Shown piece after piece: positions 5,679-9,391 of a stretch of DNA of 9,391 nucleotides; position 1 is the first letter of the stretch, and each line of letters starts with the position of its first letter. The notes beneath the pieces were generated by a model. It did no database searches. It was not told where the DNA came from and was given only the letters and a program-made list of their open reading frames with translations. Position numbers and translations under genes: made by a program. The DNA comes from Planctomyces sp. (GTDB taxonomy: Bacteria; Planctomycetota; Planctomycetia; Planctomycetales; Planctomycetaceae): the NCBI GenBank assembly GCA_005809115.1, contig SYLK01000492.1, positions 1 through 9,391 on the forward strand, read 5' to 3'.

Positions 5679-6476
5679 ATGCCTGATGAGCGTGTCACTT
5701 CGCTGGACGATGAGCGGCTGGCGGTCTTCCGACATCTGAAACAGCGGAATTCCGTGCGGGATGCGCGACTGTTCGTGGCGGAAGGTCCGACCGTGGTCGA
5801 GAGGGTTCTGCGCAGTGACTTTGAGATGGAATGTGTGCTGATCAGCGACCGCAAATGGAACAGCTTCTCGCGACACCTTGCTCAGAACACTCCGGTGCTG
5901 AGGATCAGCAACGCTCTGGCGGAGGAGCTGATCGGGTTCAGTTTCCACGCGGGCGTGATGGCGAGTGTGCGGCGCCGCCCTGCCCCGCTGCTCGGCGCAC
6001 TGGTGCCCGGCACTGCTCCATCGCTGATTCTGGCTGGTGATCAGATCTGTGATCCGGAGAACGTGGGTGCGATGATTCGCATCGCGGCGGCGTTCGGAGC
6101 GGCTGGTGTCGTGCTGGGGCCCGGCTCTGCCGACGCGTTTTCGCGCCGGGTGCTGCGTGTCTCGATGGGAAACGTCCTGTTTCTTCCCGTCTGTGAAACC
6201 GACAATCTGGGCGCGGCGCTGGATCAGTTGTGCACCGAACACGGTTTCGCCACCTGTGCCACGGTGGCGGACGCACAGTCACAGGACTTGTCCGGCTTCG
6301 CGTTCCCGCCACGGACGGTGCTGATGTTCGGCAACGAATACAGCGGTCTCTCCGATGGCATCATCCGCACGGCGCAGCATCGGCTCACGATTCCGATGCG
6401 GAACGGCACGGACAGCCTGAACGTGGCCGTCTCCGCCGGGATCTTCGCGTGGCAGTACCGTCAGCAGTGGTGCTGA
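5679..6476 (+). CDS. TrmH/SpoU family RNA 2'-O-methyltransferase
   Basis: This 265-residue protein is a SPOUT-class enzyme that transfers a methyl group from S-adenosylmethionine to a ribose 2'-OH in rRNA or tRNA. The N-terminal substrate-binding domain shows RDARLFVAEGPTVVERVL (27-44). The three SpoU motifs are all present: DPENVGAMIRIAAAFG (125-140, N128 and R134), VLMFGNEYSGLS (214-225, E220), and the knot-forming LTIPMRNGTDSLNVAVSAGI (236-255, N248). The segment SRRVLRVSMGNVLFLP (155-170) is also typical. The length fits the family, and nothing looks broken. The start at 5679 is the first in-frame ATG and follows a modest GGGATGA. It lies 138 bp after pyrE, with the repeat element between them. 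Which RNA and position it modifies (rlmB-, tsnR- or trmH-like) cannot be told from sequence alone, so no symbol is given. Confidence 0.92.
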   Translation: MPDERVTSLDDERLAVFRHLKQRNSVRDARLFVAEGPTVVERVLRSDFEMECVLISDRKWNSFSRHLAQNTPVLRISNALAEELIGFSFHAGVMASVRRRPAPLLGALVPGTAPSLILAGDQICDPENVGAMIRIAAAFGAAGVVLGPGSADAFSRRVLRVSMGNVLFLPVCETDNLGAALDQLCTEHGFATCATVADAQSQDLSGFAFPPRTVLMFGNEYSGLSDGIIRTAQHRLTIPMRNGTDSLNVAVSAGIFAWQYRQQWC

Positions 6477-6503
6477 ACGGCAAGTGCCTGGTGCTCCTGC
6501 CGT
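6477..6503. terminator. Possible bidirectional terminator hairpin between convergent genes
   Basis: ACGGCA (6477-6482) and TGCCGT (6498-6503) can pair across a 15-nt loop in the 46-bp gap between the converging RNA methyltransferase and glucosidase genes. No T-run follows on either strand, so only position and dyad support the call. Confidence 0.22.
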
Positions 6504-6522
6504 CCTCTGCGAGTGTCGCACT

Positions 6523-9297
6523 TCAATGTTCACCCCGCATCACTGATGCCGCGAAAGTCGGCACGTTACGGCCGGCAGGTTCGGAACAGGAATTTTCTTC
6601 GTCCGAAGCGGTTGCTGCGCATGCTGTGCCGGATCGTCCCAGCAGCCTCGTTACCAGAGCGGTCCAGCCAGTCTGATGGCTCGCCCCGACACCGCGGCCG
6701 GTGTCGCCATGAAAATATTCGTAAAACAGCGCGAATTCCCGCCAGTGCGGATCTTCCGCGAATCGGGCATCACCGCCGTGGCATGGACGTCGTCCGGCAT
6801 CATCCGGCAGAAACAGGGATGACAGACGACGTCCCAGTTCGTCGGCGACCTGCTGCAGGTTCATCATCCGGCCCGATCCTGTCGGACACTCCACCGTAAT
6901 CGACTCGCCATAGAAGTGGTAGTAGCGTTCCAGAGATTCCACCAGCAGGTAATTCACCGGAAACCAGATCGGGCCCCGCCAGTTGGAATTTCCACCGAAC
7001 ATCCCGCTGATGGATTCTCCCGGAACGTATTCAACGCGATGCTCGTCGTGGCCAACCCAGAATGAATATGGCTTTGCTTCGTGGACCTTGGACAGAGCCC
7101 GGACTCCGTGAGGCGACAGGAACTCGGATTCATCCAGCAGATATTTCAGAGTCTGATCCAGGCGTTCCCGCGACGGGATCGCCAGCAGGCGGTGCACCTG
7201 CAGATTTTCGTCGTGGCACACACTTTCCATACACGAAATCTGCTGCGAGAGATCCTGGCGGTTCTTCAGAAACCAGTCCATGCGTTTCCGGAAACCCGGC
7301 AGCTGCTGCAGAACCTGGTCCTCCAGCACTTCCACGGCAAACAGCGGGATAATGCCGACAATGGATCGGATCCGCAGACGGTGCGTCTGCCCCTCAACTC
7401 TCAGCTGGTCGTAATAGAATCCATCCTGATCATCCCAGAGCCCGGTCCCGCCGAGGCAGTTCATGGCGTCGGCAATCGCCACGAAGTGCTCAAAGAACTT
7501 CGATGCGATGTCTTCGTATGTGTCGTCCTCACGGGCGAGTTCCAGGGCAATGGCCAGCATCGTGACACAGTAGAACGCCATCCATGCCGTGCCGTCGGCC
7601 TGTTCCAGACTGCCGCCGGTGGGCAGCGGCTTTGAGCGATCAAACACACCGATGTTGTCGAGTCCCAGGAATCCTCCGCAAAACAGGTGATCTCCGTTCA
7701 CATCCTTGCGATTGACCCACCAGGTGAAATTGATGAGCAGTTTCTGGAATGCGCGCACCAGGAACTTGCGATCGCGTTGTCCCCGCTGTCCGGTCATCTT
7801 GTAGACGCGCCAGCAGGCCCAGGCATGAACTGGCGGATTCACGTCCGAGAATGCGAATTCATACGCCGGGATCTGTCCATTGGGGTGCATGTACCATTCG
7901 CGAAGCATCAGGAGCAGCTGTGATTTCGCAAAGTCCGGATCCACCTTCGCCATCGGGATCATGTGAAACGCCAGATCCCACGCGGCATACCAGGGATACT
8001 CCCATTTGTCCGGCATCGAGATGATGTCGCGGTTGAACAGATGCGTCCACTCGCTGTTTCGGCCCTTATGGCGATCGGCCGGTGGTGGCGGCTGATCCGG
8101 ATCGCCTTTCACCCAGTGCTCCACGGCGTAGTGGTAAAACTGTTTGCTGAACAGCAGTCCGGCGTAGGCCTGACGTGCGACGCTGGCTTCCTCGCGAGTT
8201 GCCTCCGCCGGCAGGATGCCGCTGTAGAACGCATCTGCTTCCGCGATCCGATTCAGAACCACACGATCAAATTCCGCATGCAGCGGCACAGACAGACCGG
8301 CGTCTGCATGGCACAGACGCAGTTTCAGCGTGGCTGTGCCGCCCGCCGGGACCATCAGAGCATAGTGCCGCGCGGCCTTCGTTCCCCGGACGGCCGTCGC
8401 CACACTCCGATTTTCGCCCAGGATCACATAATCGTGAAAGGCGTCCTTGGCCGTCGCGTCGGAGATCGCCGCTCCGAACAGGCGCTGCTGGTTGGTTTCG
8501 TTCTCGGTCAGCAGTGTTTCTGGGTCACGTACCAGGACCGCCGAGCCGCTGCAGACGCTGTCGCTGTGCAGACGGTACCGTCCGAGGGTGGCATGATCGG
8601 CGAGGAGCGATCCGTCGGCTTCGCGAATGATCCACGGTTTTCGCTCGCAGCCTTCGTGCGTACAGCCCCACGACCAGGTGTTTCGAAACCACAGCGTCGG
8701 CAGCAGATGCAGCGGAGCGTCCCGATCACCGCGATTGGCAACCGTGATGCGGATCAGAATGTCGTCGGCTGACGCCTTCGCATACTCGACCATCACATCA
8801 AAGTAGCGATTCTGGTCGAAGGCACCGGTGTCCCTGAGTTCAAACTCGGGTTCGTGCTTTCCTCGCCGCTGGTTCTCCGCCACCAGCAGTTCATACGGAT
8901 ACTCGCACTGCGGGTATTTGTACAGTGCTCTGAGCCAGGAATGCGTGGGAGTGGAATCGAGATAGAAATACGATTCCTTGACATCCTCGCCGTGGTTCCC
9001 TTCCGGCCCGGTCAGCCCAAAGAGTCGCTCCTTCAGAATGGGATCCTTCCCGTTCCACAGCGCGATCGCGAAACAGAGCCGGCACTGACGATCACAGATG
9101 CCCAGCAGTCCGTCTTCTCCCCAGCGATACGCGCGACTGCGCGCATGATCGTGCGGAAAATAATTCCAGCAGTCGCCGTACGCGGAATAATCCTCCCGCA
9201 CAGTTCCCCACTGACGTTCGGCCAGATAGGGCCCCCAGCGATGCCAGTTGGCCGTCCGATCGCGAGAATGTTTCAGTCGTGTTGCTTCGGCAGTCAT
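6523..9297 (-). CDS. GH63-family glucosidase (MGH1-like glycoside hydrolase)
   Basis: The 924-residue protein matches bacterial glycoside hydrolases of family GH63 (MGH1-like, an (alpha/alpha)6-barrel family that hydrolyses alpha-glucosidic bonds). The N-terminal part (about 1-370) is a beta-rich domain, opening with RTANWHRWGPYLAERQWGTV (14-33), DYSAYGDCWNYFPHDHARSR (36-55) and GICDRQCRLCFAIALWNG (66-83). The catalytic barrel follows, with YPWYAAWDLAFH (434-445), where D441 is the likely general acid. It continues through FSDVNPPVHAWA (483-494), GTAWMAFY (569-576) and NWRGPIWFPVNYLL (772-785), then FYEYFHGDTGRGVGASHQTGW (858-878), where E860 is the likely general base. Roles are inferred from the E. 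coli YgjK pattern. No signal peptide is visible, suggesting a cytoplasmic enzyme acting on trehalose-, glucosylglycerate- or glycogen-type glucosides. The 34-residue tail (891-924) looks unconserved. The start follows GGGGA by 7 nt. It is convergent with, and 46 bp from, the RNA methyltransferase gene. Confidence 0.9.
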   Translation of the reverse strand: MTAEATRLKHSRDRTANWHRWGPYLAERQWGTVREDYSAYGDCWNYFPHDHARSRAYRWGEDGLLGICDRQCRLCFAIALWNGKDPILKERLFGLTGPEGNHGEDVKESYFYLDSTPTHSWLRALYKYPQCEYPYELLVAENQRRGKHEPEFELRDTGAFDQNRYFDVMVEYAKASADDILIRITVANRGDRDAPLHLLPTLWFRNTWSWGCTHEGCERKPWIIREADGSLLADHATLGRYRLHSDSVCSGSAVLVRDPETLLTENETNQQRLFGAAISDATAKDAFHDYVILGENRSVATAVRGTKAARHYALMVPAGGTATLKLRLCHADAGLSVPLHAEFDRVVLNRIAEADAFYSGILPAEATREEASVARQAYAGLLFSKQFYHYAVEHWVKGDPDQPPPPADRHKGRNSEWTHLFNRDIISMPDKWEYPWYAAWDLAFHMIPMAKVDPDFAKSQLLLMLREWYMHPNGQIPAYEFAFSDVNPPVHAWACWRVYKMTGQRGQRDRKFLVRAFQKLLINFTWWVNRKDVNGDHLFCGGFLGLDNIGVFDRSKPLPTGGSLEQADGTAWMAFYCVTMLAIALELAREDDTYEDIASKFFEHFVAIADAMNCLGGTGLWDDQDGFYYDQLRVEGQTHRLRIRSIVGIIPLFAVEVLEDQVLQQLPGFRKRMDWFLKNRQDLSQQISCMESVCHDENLQVHRLLAIPSRERLDQTLKYLLDESEFLSPHGVRALSKVHEAKPYSFWVGHDEHRVEYVPGESISGMFGGNSNWRGPIWFPVNYLLVESLERYYHFYGESITVECPTGSGRMMNLQQVADELGRRLSSLFLPDDAGRRPCHGGDARFAEDPHWREFALFYEYFHGDTGRGVGASHQTGWTALVTRLLGRSGTACAATASDEENSCSEPAGRNVPTFAASVMRGEH

Positions 9298-9391
9298 GGC
9301 TATCCCCGGGAATTGTTGACAGTTACTCGGGACTGACGCACAGTAACCTGTTTCAGAGCGGGTGGCGAGACGGGGCAGGAGTCGTCGGCGA
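9298..9391. other. Upstream region of the glucosidase gene, with an inverted repeat
   Basis: The last 94 bases hold the glucosidase promoter or leader and no gene I can recognise. An imperfect inverted repeat pairs ACAGTTACT (9319-9327) with AGTAACCTGT (9342-9351); the core GTTACT/AGTAAC is perfect and one base must bulge. Its position 22-54 bp before the glucosidase start would suit an operator. A plus-strand TTGACA at 9316-9321 has no good -10 partner. Confidence 0.4.

Noticed and set aside
5331..6242. 303-residue minus-strand frame across the pyrE end, the repeat and the RNA methyltransferase
   Set aside because: It overlaps two strongly supported genes and the inverted-repeat element; no motif supports it.
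7081..7635. 184-residue plus-strand frame
   Set aside because: It is antisense to the well-supported GH63 gene, whose conserved motifs run through the same bases.
9316..9350. TTGACA on the plus strand as a possible promoter
   Set aside because: No acceptable -10 box lies 16-18 bp downstream, and no plus-strand gene starts before the window ends.

Overview
The window most likely comes from a planctomycete or close relative. The GC-rich sequence carries a DUF1501 protein with its twin-arginine-like N-terminus, an exosortase-type PEP-CTERM protein, a planctomycete-style MFS transporter N-terminus and a GH63/MGH1-like glucosidase. This assignment rests on recalled family distributions, not on a search.

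Layout, left to right. Positions 1-178 (-) hold the first 59 codons of an MFS transporter that runs off the left edge. A 374-bp non-coding gap follows, with a 16-bp tandem repeat (three units). Positions 553-1992 (-) encode a DUF1501 protein. A 432-bp divergent intergenic region leads to a small secreted protein at 2425-3120 (+). That protein looks like the stitched remains of a much longer family, with at least two apparent in-frame internal deletions. A PEP-CTERM protein of possible beta-propeller type lies at 3354-4349 (-) and ends in a textbook Rho-independent terminator (3293-3326). About 520 bp of non-coding sequence with hairpins and a short direct repeat precede pyrE (orotate phosphoribosyltransferase, 4869-5540, +). 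Directly behind the pyrE stop codon sits an 85-bp MITE-like element with 15-bp perfect terminal inverted repeats, flanked by a 7-bp direct repeat. A TrmH/SpoU-type RNA 2'-O-methyltransferase follows (5679-6476, +). It converges on a large GH63-family glucosidase (6523-9297, -). The last 94 bases are the upstream region of that gene and contain an imperfect inverted repeat.

The genes do not form an obvious single pathway. pyrE (pyrimidine synthesis) and the RNA methyltransferase are housekeeping genes in the same direction that may be co-transcribed across the repeat element. The secreted or surface proteins (DUF1501, the shrunken protein, the PEP-CTERM protein) are stand-alone units. I see no defence island, CRISPR array, tRNA/rRNA or intact transposase. 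The two signals most worth following are the MITE-like element behind pyrE and the internally deleted secreted protein.
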